From Pseudoduganella umbonata (GTDB lineage Bacteria; Pseudomonadota; Gammaproteobacteria; Burkholderiales; Burkholderiaceae_D): a stretch of 64,000 bases of DNA. A program made the translations under genes and the position numbers. Positions 42,972 to 52,183 of the stretch are shown one piece after another; within the stretch, counting starts at the first letter, position 1; each line of letters starts with the position of its first letter. The notes below the pieces were generated by a model. That model made no database searches and had not been told where the DNA came from. It was given only the letters and a program-made list of their open reading frames with translations. The stretch lies in contig NZ_JACHXS010000009.1 in assembly GCF_014192225.1 (NCBI RefSeq), forward strand, positions 124,001-188,000. The letters run 5' to 3'.

Positions 42972-45836
42972 TCAGAACGTGTAGCTCGCGCCGAGCGAGA
43001 AGTAACGCCCCACTGCGCCGGCCTGGTGCAGCGTCGCGTTGTACGCGGTCTGCGGCCCGGCGTTGCCGTACGTCGCCACGTCGATCGGCGGCTGGCGGTC
43101 GAAGGCGTTCAGGATCGAGGCCTTGATCGTCAGGTTCTTGTTCACGCGGAACACGGCATTCAGGTCCGTCGACATGAACGAGCGGATCTTGCAGTATTCC
43201 GGCGGCGTACCGTTCGGGTTGTTGTTGAAGTACGCACGGCCGCCCACGCTTACGGCAATGTCGGCGCAGTCGTTGACGCCCAGCGACGGGTCCAGGCCGT
43301 TATAGGAACCGACCCAGTTGAAGGTGCTGGTCAGCGTCACCGGCCCCTTCTCGTAGCCCAGGGTCAGCTGGGCGCGGTTCTTCGGATTGCCCGTGTTGCC
43401 GGAAACCACGGACGGGCCATGCGTGCCGGCCAGCTCGTACTCGATGCCCACCTGGTCCAGCTTGTAGCTGATCATGTGGTTAAAGCTCAGCTGTGAGCGG
43501 AAGTTGCCGATGTCGCCGGCATTCCAGCGGTAGCTCAGGTCCAGTTCCACGCCGATGGTCTTCACGCCGCCCGAGTTCACGTAGGACGACTGGGCATAGG
43601 CGATCGTGCCGACCGGCGGCACGCCGGTGACGAGGCCGCCATTGCCATCGGCAATGTCGATCGGTACCGCCGGGTTGCGCACGTAGACCGGCACGAAGTC
43701 CGGCAGGCCCGATTCCGTGTTGATCTGGTTCTTGACCTCGATGCTGTAGTAATCCAGCGTGGCGCTCAGGTTGCGTACCGGCTCGACGATCAGGCCCAGC
43801 GTAAACGACTTCGATTTTTCCGGCTCAAGGTCGGGATTGGTCGTTTGCACGAAAGCGGGCACGAACGCACACGCGGAAGGCACATTGCCGGCCGTCGTGC
43901 GGTCGCCGTCGGCGCACAGGATCGGGTCGTCGATCGCGTTGAACGAGAAGGTGGACGACGAGATGCCCGATTCGGCCGCGTTCGGCGCGCGGAACCCGCG
44001 CGCAAAGGTGCCGCGAACCGTCAGGGCCGGGTGTGCCTTCCACTTGAATTTCGCGCCCGGCGTGAACGAGTTGCCGTACGTATCGTAGTGGTCATAGCGG
44101 GCGGAGGCGCTCAGCTCCAGGTTCTGCAGCGGCAGCGCGTTCAGCTCGGCAAACGCCGCCGTGTTGGTTTCGTCGCCAAAGACATAGGCGGCGCCGTTGC
44201 CGACCACGCCCTGCGCGAGCAGGTCCGGCGGCGGCGCGTTCAGTTCCTTCTTGTACCAGCTGACGCCGGCCGCGAACGTCAGCGGGCCGCCGCCGGGCAG
44301 GCGGACCAGCTCGCGCTGGGCATGTGCTTCGGCGAACGTCAGCTCGGATTCGGCTTCGTTACCGAAGGTCGGAACGATCGCCGCATTGTCGGCAACGGAG
44401 TTGCCGCCCAGCGGGTTGTAGGGATTGCCGGCGCGGCGCAGTGCGTCGTACAGCGCCACTCGATTGACATAGCCGTTGTAGACCGACTCGGTCTTCACCT
44501 TCGAATAGCCGGCGGCGGCGCCAATATCCCAGCCGCCCCAGGTGCCGTTCAGGTCGGCCGCGAAGCGCGTCGCGGTCGATTCGTTGTTCTGCTGCGCCGC
44601 CGAGCCCGCGCCGGGAATCAGGCCGTACAACCGGGCCGGCGCGCCGAGCTGGTTGATGCCGCCCGCCGGCAGCCGGGTATCGGGTACGCCGTTCACGATG
44701 CGGGGCGCCTGCCCCGGCACCAGCGCGGTATAGCCGCCGAAGGTATTGCTGGGCGTGAACGCCACGGCATTCGTCAGGCCCCGGCCGTTGGTGCTTTCGC
44801 GCCGGAACATCGACGCCTTCAATGCCAGCGTCCAGTCCTCGCCCAGCTTCTTCGTGAAGCCGGCCAGCACGCTCAGCCGGTCCGACTCCGGCTGCAGGTT
44901 CGACACCTCGTCGCGCACCACGCACTGGCCGGCGCGGTACTTGAGGAAGTTGCAGTTCGGGTCGAGGAACTGGTAGCTGGCCGGATTGTTGACGCCGGTG
45001 GCCGGGTTGTACAGGAAAGGACTGCTGGCGGCCGTCAGGAAACTGTTGCTCTCGTTCGGCACGCCGCGCAGCACGGACAGGCCGCCGCGCGTCGTCCAGT
45101 CGCCGCTGGCCCAGCCGTATTGCTCGCGCTGGTGCACCCTGATCGGGTCGGCGTGGCGGTACTCGGCGCTGACATAGGCGTTGTAGCCATCCGTATCCAG
45201 GTCGCCGATGCCGCCGGTGGCCGTCACCTTGTGCATCTTGCCGCCGCCGTGCTGCGAATTGCCGGCCTCGGCGCTGGCGCTGAAGCCCTTGAATTCCTTT
45301 TTCAGGATGATGTTGACCACGCCCGCGACAGCGTCGGAGCCGTACAGCGCCGAGGCGCCTTCCTTCAGCACCTCGATGCGTTCGACGGCGTCGAACGGGA
45401 TCGACGACACGTCGACGAACTGCCGCTGCGAATCGTCGGACAGCGGATAGGGCGACATCCGGTGGCCGTCGACGAGCACGAGCGTCAGGCCGACACTGAG
45501 GCCGCGCAGCGACACTCCGGAGCCGCCGGCCGCGAAGGCACCCGCGAACCCGGTGCCCAGCGCTCCCTGCCCATTGGCGGACAGGTTGCTCAGTACTTCG
45601 GCAATCGACGTCTGGCCGGACCTGGCGATATCGGCCGCGGTCAGGACCTGGATCGGGCTGGGGGTTTCCTTGTCCGCACGGCTGATCAGGGAGCCTGTCA
45701 CCGTGACGCGCTGCATCGGCTGCTGTTCAGCGGTAGAGCGGACGGTATCCTGTGCCCGCGAGGGCAGCGCGGGAAGAGCGGCCACGGCGCCAAAGGCCAG
45801 CGCCAGCGACCGTACGAGAACGGTTTTGTTTGCCAT
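42972..45836 (-). CDS. TonB-dependent receptor 7
   Basis: A 954-residue outer-membrane receptor. AAGGA precedes two adjacent ATGs; 45836 has the better spacing (45839 adds one Met). Signal peptide MANKTVLVRSLALAFGAV... ends PSRA before Gln. VTVTGSLISRADKETPSPI leads to the plug with SGVSLRGLSVGLTLVLVDGHRMSPYP and EGASALYGSDAVAGVVNIILKKE. The barrel ends LGASYTF. It belongs with TBDRs 1 and 3, but the otherwise conserved FAGTHGNCDxxNC loop reads LAGTHGPSVVSGNTGNP, with both cysteines lost. Unrelated sequence added by the longer frame upstream is not protein-like. Confidence 0.93.
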   Translation of the reverse strand: MANKTVLVRSLALAFGAVAALPALPSRAQDTVRSTAEQQPMQRVTVTGSLISRADKETPSPIQVLTAADIARSGQTSIAEVLSNLSANGQGALGTGFAGAFAAGGSGVSLRGLSVGLTLVLVDGHRMSPYPLSDDSQRQFVDVSSIPFDAVERIEVLKEGASALYGSDAVAGVVNIILKKEFKGFSASAEAGNSQHGGGKMHKVTATGGIGDLDTDGYNAYVSAEYRHADPIRVHQREQYGWASGDWTTRGGLSVLRGVPNESNSFLTAASSPFLYNPATGVNNPASYQFLDPNCNFLKYRAGQCVVRDEVSNLQPESDRLSVLAGFTKKLGEDWTLALKASMFRRESTNGRGLTNAVAFTPSNTFGGYTALVPGQAPRIVNGVPDTRLPAGGINQLGAPARLYGLIPGAGSAAQQNNESTATRFAADLNGTWGGWDIGAAAGYSKVKTESVYNGYVNRVALYDALRRAGNPYNPLGGNSVADNAAIVPTFGNEAESELTFAEAHAQRELVRLPGGGPLTFAAGVSWYKKELNAPPPDLLAQGVVGNGAAYVFGDETNTAAFAELNALPLQNLELSASARYDHYDTYGNSFTPGAKFKWKAHPALTVRGTFARGFRAPNAAESGISSSTFSFNAIDDPILCADGDRTTAGNVPSACAFVPAFVQTTNPDLEPEKSKSFTLGLIVEPVRNLSATLDYYSIEVKNQINTESGLPDFVPVYVRNPAVPIDIADGNGGLVTGVPPVGTIAYAQSSYVNSGGVKTIGVELDLSYRWNAGDIGNFRSQLSFNHMISYKLDQVGIEYELAGTHGPSVVSGNTGNPKNRAQLTLGYEKGPVTLTSTFNWVGSYNGLDPSLGVNDCADIAVSVGGRAYFNNNPNGTPPEYCKIRSFMSTDLNAVFRVNKNLTIKASILNAFDRQPPIDVATYGNAGPQTAYNATLHQAGAVGRYFSLGASYTF

Positions 45837-46142
45837 CATGGATTTCCTTTGTGAGCAAGCCATGCCGGGGCGCGATCCCGTTGGGATCACCTGTATCGGC
45901 AAGGCTTTATGGATCGCGTTCCCGCGACAGGCGCGGCAACGACTCGCTCGGAACACCAGTGGCTGTTTTTGTTTATTTCCGAATCCGCAATCAGAACATG
46001 CCCGCGGACGAAGTGTCAATTTATAAACATTGGTCTGCGGCAAACGTGCAACAAAAGTAGGCACGCTCTTTCTTGCGGGGCGTCAGGCGCATACGAAGTG
46101 GTATGCCCGTCCGCTGGCTGATTTGCTGCGAACGGCGCCATG

Positions 46143-46176
46143 AAAAAAGCCCGCGGAATCGCTCCCGCGGGCTTTT
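46143..46176 (-). terminator. Terminator of TBDR 8 (minus strand)
   Basis: AAAGCCCGCGGGAGCG-att-CCGCGGGCTTTTTT on the minus strand, 37 bases after the TBDR 8 stop. A second GC-rich hairpin (CGGGCGCCGGGGCGCCCG) lies at 46182-46201 between the stop and this terminator. Confidence 0.9.
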
Positions 46177-46212
46177 CTGCAACGGGCGCCGGGGCGCCCG
46201 TTCAGCACTTCA

Positions 46213-49200
46213 TCAGAAGCGGTAGTTGTACTCGGCGGTCAGCTTCAGCTGGCGCGGCGAGGTGTAGCTGACGATACCGCCGTACAGCGCGTTGACCGTG
46301 GTCGCTGCGTCGGTGTTGTAGTCTTCGGTCATGTTCTGGCCAACCTGGCGGTTGAACACGTTGAACACGTCGAGCTTCAGCTGCAGGCCCTTCAGGATTG
46401 CCGGTGCGTAGACCACGTTCAGGTCCAGGCGGGTATCCCAAGGCATGCGGCCACGCGAACCGCGCGGTGCCGGCTTGTTGTCGCAGAAGAAGAACTCCGA
46501 GTTGTAGCCGGTAGCCGGGTTGTTGGCTTCGTAGTACTCATCCGGCAGGTTGCCGATACAGTTCTTCGGACGGCCCGACGCGATCAGCAGGTTGCCGCCA
46601 ACGCTCAGCTGGTCGTTCAGCTGGTAGAAGCCGTAGGCCTTGATCTGGTGCTTGCGGTCGTTCGGCAGCAGGCCGTTGGAGTACAGCGACAGTTCAGGCT
46701 CGTCCCACACGGCGGTGGTCGACACGTCCGCCTGGCCCGAATCGGAACGGGTCTGGCCTTCGGTATTGCCGGCGTTGCGCGAGAACGTGTAGTTGATCTT
46801 GCCGTACCAGCCGTTGCGCAGCGGGTGCTCCGCGAACAGGTCCAGCGCGGCGTACGTGCGCTTGACTTTCGGGTAGCCCAGATCGGCGGCGCTCAGAGGC
46901 ACTTCCGTCAGACGGCCCGAGCCGTAGTCGACGTTGAAGGTGTTGTCTTCGCCCGGGTTGAACAGGAAGCAGCTCGACGCGTAGTCCGCGGCGCCTTCGA
47001 TGCCGTTCTCGATGCCCCATTTCTGGAACGGACGGGAATCGCAGAAGTCGTCGATCGCGCTTTGCAGCTTGCGGTAGGTGACTTTCGCGCCGAAGTTCAG
47101 CGATGGGCTGTACGCACGTTCGAAGCCAACGATCAGCTCGTCCTGGTACAGCGAATCCATGCCGATGGCGGCCACGGTACGCGGATCGCGGGACTGGCCG
47201 AACTCGTTGTTGGTCGAGGTCACGCCGGACAGCGGGGTCAGGCCGGTCGGTGCGCCGGTTGCCGGATCGATGCCGGTGTAGGCAAAGTACTCGCGGGTGA
47301 ACAGCGATGCGCCGGCGGCACGGACGGCCACGTTGGTCGGCATCTGCAGGTGGTAGCGGCCCAGGTTACCGAATACTTTCAGCGACGAGTCGCCCATCAC
47401 GTCCCAGGTTGCGCCCAGGCGCGGTGCCAGCTGGTGACGCTGCGAGACGTAGGCCTGGCCATCGCCGTTGTAGTTGGTGAACTGTTCGTTACGCAGGCCG
47501 AGCTTGACCAGCACGTCCTTGTGGACTTGCCAGCTGTCTTCGATGTACTGCGCGGACTGGTCCACGGACGGGGTCGACACGCCGGACGTGATGACGCGCT
47601 GCACGTAGTAACCCTGTGCGCCGTAGCCGCCACCGGCGATCGGAGCAGCAACGTCCGGACCGATCGGCTGCGTCGGATCGACAGCACGGCCATACTGCCA
47701 CGTGCCGCCACCGGCGCGGCTGGTGCCGGCCTTGGAGCTGATGTCGTTCTTGTCCGCACCCACGCGGATGGTGTGGTCGCCCGCTTTCCACTGCAGGTTC
47801 AGGCTCATCACCTTCTGCTCGTCGAACGCGCCCGGGGTCAGGATGCTACCGGTGGTCGTTTGCGGGGCGATGTAGCTGAAGCCCGGGATACGCGCGCTGT
47901 CCGGCGCGACAACCTGCAGCAGGCTCGGGTTGTAGCCGACCGGCGCGAACACGTGCTCGGTCATGCTGTTACCGATCATCGCGGTCAGCGTCACGTCGTC
48001 GGACAGGTTGCCCGTGTAGTTCAGGATCTTGATTTCAGCGCCGACACGTGCCGCGACCGGGGTCGGGCCGTAGCTTTCGTAGTACGCGCCGCCGGTCTGC
48101 GTGCTGCCATGGCTCAGCGGGGCAATGCCGTTGCGTTCCGTGCTGCCGTAGTTGAAGCCGTAGTACTTGCGGTCCGATTTCGGATCGTCGAGGATGTACG
48201 TCCCTTCCAGGCGGTGGTTGTCGGAGATGTTCCAGTCGATCTTCACCAGCGCGCGGTTGGTGGTGTCTTCACGTTCCTGCCAGCCGGTGTTGATGGCGGC
48301 CGGCTGGTCGGCGTACTGGCGGGTGTCTTCGATCTCGGTCTTGGTGCGCTCCACGTTGGCGTAGAAGAACAGCTTGTCCTTGATGATCGGGCCGCCCACG
48401 TACACGTTGCCGATCTTGCGGTCGAACGAGTTGTCCTGGTCCCAGCGGTAGACGGTGCCGTCGGTGCCCGCGTTTTCAGGCGCACCGGTGCGCGGGTAGT
48501 ACAGGTTGCGCTGCGAGGCGCGCAGCGAGTTCGGTTCCCAGCTGATGCTGCCGCCGGTTTCCCAGTTGTTGGTACCGCTCTTGGTGGAGATATTCACCAC
48601 ACCGCCGGTGGAACGGCCGAATTCGGCGCCGAAGCCGCCGGTCAGCACCTGGGCCTGGCCGATCGCGCCGAACGGCAGCTCGGAGGAGCCCACCTGGAAC
48701 AGCACGTTGGTGACCGGGAAGCCGTTGATGTAGAACGCGTTTTCCGATGCCGCGGAACCGCCGAAGCTCGGTGCGTTGCCGTCGCCGTAGCGCGAGTCGC
48801 CGCGCGTCGTGTTCGGTGCCAGCTGGATGATCGATGCCACCGTCGGGGTCACCGGCAGCTTGGCCAGTTCACGCGCGTTGAAGGTGGTACCGCTGTTCGT
48901 GTTCGACACGTCGATGCGGCTGCGGCGGCCCGTCACCTGCACGGCCTGCATGGCCTTGCTGGAGAACGAAGCGTCGGCACCCTGGCCGATGCGCACATCG
49001 ACTTCGGTGGTGTTGGCGACGGCGCCATTGCGCGTCAGTTCGACAGTGTACCGGCCGACCGGCAGTGCCGTCAGCTGGAAGCGGCCGCTCGCATCGGGAG
49101 TCACAGTCCGGCGCAGGCCGGTTTCCTTGCTCGACACGACGACCGTAGCACCGGCCGGGTTATCCACGGTGCCGAAGATGTTACCGGCAGCGTTCGACTG

Positions 49201-49290
49201 TGCCATTACCGGTTGGGTAATGGCCATCGTCATCGCAGTCGCGCCGAACGCGATCTGCAATGCCCGAACCAGAACAGTTTTCTTAAACAT
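46213..49290 (-). CDS. Oar-like TonB-dependent receptor with carboxypeptidase-regulatory-like N-terminal domain (TBDR 8)
   Basis: A 1025-residue receptor. The ATG at 49290 has AGGA 9 bases upstream. Signal peptide MFKKTVLVRALQIAFGAT... ends PVMA before Gln. Residues about 33-115 form a beta-sandwich domain of the CarboxypepD_reg type (NIFGTVDNPAGATVVVSSKETGLRR, followed by GRFQLTALPVGRYTVELTRNG). After VQVTGRRSRIDVSNT comes the plug with FYINGFPVTNVLFQVGSS and GGFGAEFGRSTGGVVNISTKSGTN. The barrel ends AEYNYRF. This is the Oar/OmpA-related class of TBDR known from Myxococcus and Xanthomonas and linked to peptide, protein or carbohydrate uptake or to secretion. It is distinct from the other eight TBDRs here. 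Confidence 0.93.
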   Translation of the reverse strand: MFKKTVLVRALQIAFGATAMTMAITQPVMAQSNAAGNIFGTVDNPAGATVVVSSKETGLRRTVTPDASGRFQLTALPVGRYTVELTRNGAVANTTEVDVRIGQGADASFSSKAMQAVQVTGRRSRIDVSNTNSGTTFNARELAKLPVTPTVASIIQLAPNTTRGDSRYGDGNAPSFGGSAASENAFYINGFPVTNVLFQVGSSELPFGAIGQAQVLTGGFGAEFGRSTGGVVNISTKSGTNNWETGGSISWEPNSLRASQRNLYYPRTGAPENAGTDGTVYRWDQDNSFDRKIGNVYVGGPIIKDKLFFYANVERTKTEIEDTRQYADQPAAINTGWQEREDTTNRALVKIDWNISDNHRLEGTYILDDPKSDRKYYGFNYGSTERNGIAPLSHGSTQTGGAYYESYGPTPVAARVGAEIKILNYTGNLSDDVTLTAMIGNSMTEHVFAPVGYNPSLLQVVAPDSARIPGFSYIAPQTTTGSILTPGAFDEQKVMSLNLQWKAGDHTIRVGADKNDISSKAGTSRAGGGTWQYGRAVDPTQPIGPDVAAPIAGGGYGAQGYYVQRVITSGVSTPSVDQSAQYIEDSWQVHKDVLVKLGLRNEQFTNYNGDGQAYVSQRHQLAPRLGATWDVMGDSSLKVFGNLGRYHLQMPTNVAVRAAGASLFTREYFAYTGIDPATGAPTGLTPLSGVTSTNNEFGQSRDPRTVAAIGMDSLYQDELIVGFERAYSPSLNFGAKVTYRKLQSAIDDFCDSRPFQKWGIENGIEGAADYASSCFLFNPGEDNTFNVDYGSGRLTEVPLSAADLGYPKVKRTYAALDLFAEHPLRNGWYGKINYTFSRNAGNTEGQTRSDSGQADVSTTAVWDEPELSLYSNGLLPNDRKHQIKAYGFYQLNDQLSVGGNLLIASGRPKNCIGNLPDEYYEANNPATGYNSEFFFCDNKPAPRGSRGRMPWDTRLDLNVVYAPAILKGLQLKLDVFNVFNRQVGQNMTEDYNTDAATTVNALYGGIVSYTSPRQLKLTAEYNYRF

Positions 49291-49694
49291 TGTGTATTTC
49301 CTATATTTGGTAAGCTTGCTGGCCACCGGATTTGGGTGAAATCCGGCATACCAACAGCTATGTTTATATGTCCCAACAATTCCAGCTGACTCGTCTTTTG
49401 GACGACTCCACCGAACGTCCATTGATCGATGTCAATACAGTCCGATAGCAAATCTGACCACACGGTCAATTGGGGTGTCAATTGGGAAAGATTATTTTGC
49501 GGCTCAGATACAACAGTTGAGCTCAGATAGCTTTGGAATGGCTCGGAAGTGGTGCGAAACCCGTCAGTTGTGGGGCATGCACCATGTTGGTGCAGCGGCG
49601 GAAAGTGACGTCAGGACCCTGTTCCGGGTAAAATGGAAGGTTACCGTGCGCCACCCTCTCGTCTCGGCGCCTCGCAGACTTCTCCAGAATTGCC
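49291..49694. other. Divergent intergenic region between TBDR 8 and the FAD dehydrogenase
   Basis: About 400 bases without a gene. It is AT-richer near TBDR 8. A direct repeat GTCAATTGGG occurs at 49465-49474 and 49477-49486 (12-base period), about 180 bases upstream of TBDR 8; on the minus strand it gives overlapping TTGAC boxes that might be promoter or operator elements. No promoter can be assigned firmly. Confidence 0.4.
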
Positions 49695-51332
49695 ATGCTT
49701 CGATTAAATGAAATCAAACTGCCTTTAAATCATCCGGAATCCGCGCTAAAAGACGCAATCCTGGAACGCCTGGGAATCGCCGCGGACGCCTTGCTGCAAT
49801 TCACGGTGCATAAGCGCAGCTACGATGCCCGCAAAAAAGCGCATATCGTTCTGATTTATTCGGTGGACCTGGAAACTACCGACGATGAGGGTGTTCTGGC
49901 CCGTAATGCCCGCGATGTGCACCTGATGCCGTCACCGGACATGGCCTACAAATTCGTTGCGCACGGCGTCAATCGCGACGGCCGCCAGCCGCGTCCTGTC
50001 GTCATCGGCATGGGCCCCTGCGGCCTGTTCGCGGCGCTGATCCTGGCCCAGATGGGGCTGAACCCGATCGTGCTCGAGCGCGGCAAGACGGTCCGCGAAC
50101 GCACCAAGGATACGTTCGGCTTCTGGCGCAAGCGCGCGCTGAACCCGGAATCGAACGTGCAGTTCGGCGAAGGCGGCGCCGGCACGTTTTCCGACGGCAA
50201 GCTGTACAGCCAGATCAAGGACCCGCGCCACCTGGGCCGCAAGGTGCTGACAGAGTTCGTCAAGGCCGGGGCTCCCGAAGAGATCATGTACGTCAGCAAG
50301 CCGCACATCGGCACTTTCCGCCTCGTCAAGATGGTGGAAGCAATGCGCGAGGAAATCGTCGCGCTGGGCGGCGAGATCCGTTTCGAGCAGCGCGTGACCG
50401 ACTTCGACATCGAGGAAAAGAACGGCGTGCGCCAGGTGCGCGGCCTGCTGCTCGCGTCCGGCGAGCGCATCGCCACGAACCACGTGGTGCTGGCGATCGG
50501 CCACAGCTCGCGCGACACGTTCTACACGCTGTACGAGCGCGGCGTGTACGTGGAAGCGAAGCCGTTCTCGATCGGCTTCCGCGTCGAGCACCCGCAATCG
50601 CTGATCGACACCTGCCGCTTCGGTCCGAATGCCGGCCACCCGATCCTGGGCGCCGCCGACTACAAGCTGGTGCACCATGCGAAGAATGGCCGCGCCGTGT
50701 ACAGCTTCTGCATGTGCCCGGGCGGCACGGTGGTGGCGGCGGCTTCCGAGCCGGGCCGCGTGGTCACCAACGGCATGAGCCAGTATTCGCGCGCCGAACG
50801 CAACGCCAACAGCGCGATCGTGGTCTCGATCGGCCCGGAAGATTATCCGGGCGGGCCGCTGGCCGGCATCGAGTTCCAGCGCCGGCTGGAAGAAGCGGCG
50901 TTCCGCCTGGGCGGCGAAGACTACAACGCGCCCGGCCAGCTGATGGGCGATTTCGTGGCGGGCCGCCCTTCCACCGAATTCGGCGCCGTGATCCCGTCGT
51001 ACAAACCAGGTGTGCACCTGACGGACCTGGCGCAGATCCTGCCGGATTACGCCACCGAGGCGCTGCGCGAAGCGTTCCCGGCGTTCGACCGGCAGGTGCG
51101 CGGCTACTTCAAGCACGACGCGGTGCTGACGGGCCTGGAAACCCGCACGTCGTCGCCGATCCGCATCAAGCGCCGCGACGACGATCTGCAAAGCCTGAAC
51201 ACGCGGGGCCTGTTCCCGGCCGGCGAAGGCGCCGGCTACGCGGGCGGCATCCTGTCGGCCGGCGTGGATGGCATCAAGGTGGCGGAAGCGGTCGCGCTGT
51301 CGATGGCGGACGCGGATAACACGTCGGTGTAG
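49695..51332 (+). CDS. FAD-dependent dehydrogenase (COG2509-type oxidoreductase)
   Basis: A 545-residue cytosolic flavoprotein. An N-terminal segment of about 95 residues (basic, HKRSYDARKKAHIVLIYSVDL) precedes the FAD-binding Rossmann motif VVIGMGPCGLFAALILAQMG...VLERG, with the uncommon middle residues MGPCG. NVQFGEGGAGTFSDGKL is characteristic of this uncharacterised dehydrogenase family. The C-terminal FAD site is GLFPAGEGAGYAGGILSAGVDGIKVAEAVA. Substrate and physiological role are not known. The 3' end overlaps the convergent SDR gene by 97 bases. The ribosome-binding site is weak. Confidence 0.88.
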   Translation: MLRLNEIKLPLNHPESALKDAILERLGIAADALLQFTVHKRSYDARKKAHIVLIYSVDLETTDDEGVLARNARDVHLMPSPDMAYKFVAHGVNRDGRQPRPVVIGMGPCGLFAALILAQMGLNPIVLERGKTVRERTKDTFGFWRKRALNPESNVQFGEGGAGTFSDGKLYSQIKDPRHLGRKVLTEFVKAGAPEEIMYVSKPHIGTFRLVKMVEAMREEIVALGGEIRFEQRVTDFDIEEKNGVRQVRGLLLASGERIATNHVVLAIGHSSRDTFYTLYERGVYVEAKPFSIGFRVEHPQSLIDTCRFGPNAGHPILGAADYKLVHHAKNGRAVYSFCMCPGGTVVAAASEPGRVVTNGMSQYSRAERNANSAIVVSIGPEDYPGGPLAGIEFQRRLEEAAFRLGGEDYNAPGQLMGDFVAGRPSTEFGAVIPSYKPGVHLTDLAQILPDYATEALREAFPAFDRQVRGYFKHDAVLTGLETRTSSPIRIKRRDDDLQSLNTRGLFPAGEGAGYAGGILSAGVDGIKVAEAVALSMADADNTSV

Positions 51333-52084
51333 TATCCGCCTGAGCGCGCCCGGGCAAGTGCCATCGCGTCGTCGCCTGCCGGGTAGCGCAGCGTCGTAGC
51401 CGGATCGTTTGCCGCGTGCCAGATTGCCTCCGCTACCGCGGCTTCGGTGGTTGCCAGCGGCACCCCACTGAAGCCGGCGAACACCGATTGCGCATAAGCC
51501 ATGTAAGGCTCGAGAATCAGGTCTTTCATGCGCTCCGCCCCGTTCGCAGCGAAACGCGTAGCAGGACCGTACCCGGGTTCGATCAGCTTGACCCGCACGT
51601 CGAATTCCGCCAGCTCGAGCGCCAGTGACTCGGTAAAGCCTTCGACCGCGGTCTTGCTTGCCGTGTAGGCGGCCACGAGAGGAAACGGAGCGATGGTGGC
51701 GGTCGAGGTGACGTTAATGATGATCCCCGACCTGCGCTTCCGGAACTGAGGCAGGACCGCCTGGGTAACTGCCATGGTGCCGAAGGTATTGGTTTCGAAG
51801 ATCTCGCGAACGGTAGCCAACGGGGTGGCCTCGAAAGCGCCGAACAATCCAATGCCGGCATTGTTGACCAGCACATCGATCGGTCCGGCAAGTTCCAGGG
51901 CCTGGTCGATGCTTGCCGTCCGCGTCACATCCAGCGGCAGGACCAGCAATCCCTCGGCAGGTGCGAGGATCCCGGGCGTTGGCGTCCGCATCGTGGCGAT
52001 GACATTCCATCCCCTTTCGTGAAACAGACGTGCGGTCTGCAGACCATAGCCGGACGAACAACCGGTGATCAGGATCGTTTTCAT
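51236..52084 (-). CDS. Short-chain dehydrogenase/reductase
   Basis: A 282-residue classical SDR. The NAD(P)-binding motif TGCSSGYG follows the start. Further motifs are DVLVNNAGIG, the Ser of INVTSTATIAPFP and the catalytic YTASK. The ATG at 52084 (MKTILITG) is chosen because the family begins there; upstream in-frame ATGs at 52099 and 52114 would add a short unrelated leader. The last 25 or so residues (after GDDAMALARARSGG) run over the 3' end of the convergent FAD-dehydrogenase gene and do not look like a normal SDR tail, so the original stop may have been lost. Divergent from an AraC regulator that probably controls it. Substrate unknown. Confidence 0.9.
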   Translation of the reverse strand: MKTILITGCSSGYGLQTARLFHERGWNVIATMRTPTPGILAPAEGLLVLPLDVTRTASIDQALELAGPIDVLVNNAGIGLFGAFEATPLATVREIFETNTFGTMAVTQAVLPQFRKRRSGIIINVTSTATIAPFPLVAAYTASKTAVEGFTESLALELAEFDVRVKLIEPGYGPATRFAANGAERMKDLILEPYMAYAQSVFAGFSGVPLATTEAAVAEAIWHAANDPATTLRYPAGDDAMALARARSGGYYTDVLSASAIDSATASATLMPSTPADRMPPA

Positions 52085-52119
52085 TGCGCTGTCTTTCATG
52101 TAGTGGGTATGCATTGACT

Positions 52120-52149
52120 TTAACGAGGCATGGACGGATTAGCTATAAT
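52120..52149 (+). promoter_or_regulatory. Sigma-70-type promoter of the AraC regulator
   Basis: TTAACG, 18 bases, then a consensus TATAAT at 52144-52149. Transcription from here would begin near 52157. That excludes the upstream in-frame start at 52130 and supports the regulator start at 52184. It lies between two divergent genes. Confidence 0.6.
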
Positions 52150-52183
52150 CAAAAGTCCATATATCATTCGCGATAGTCCTGCC

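Noticed and set aside
52114..52149. TTGACT at 52114 as -35 box for the TATAAT at 52144
   Set aside because: The spacing is 24 bases, too long; TTAACG at 52120 with 18-base spacing is better.
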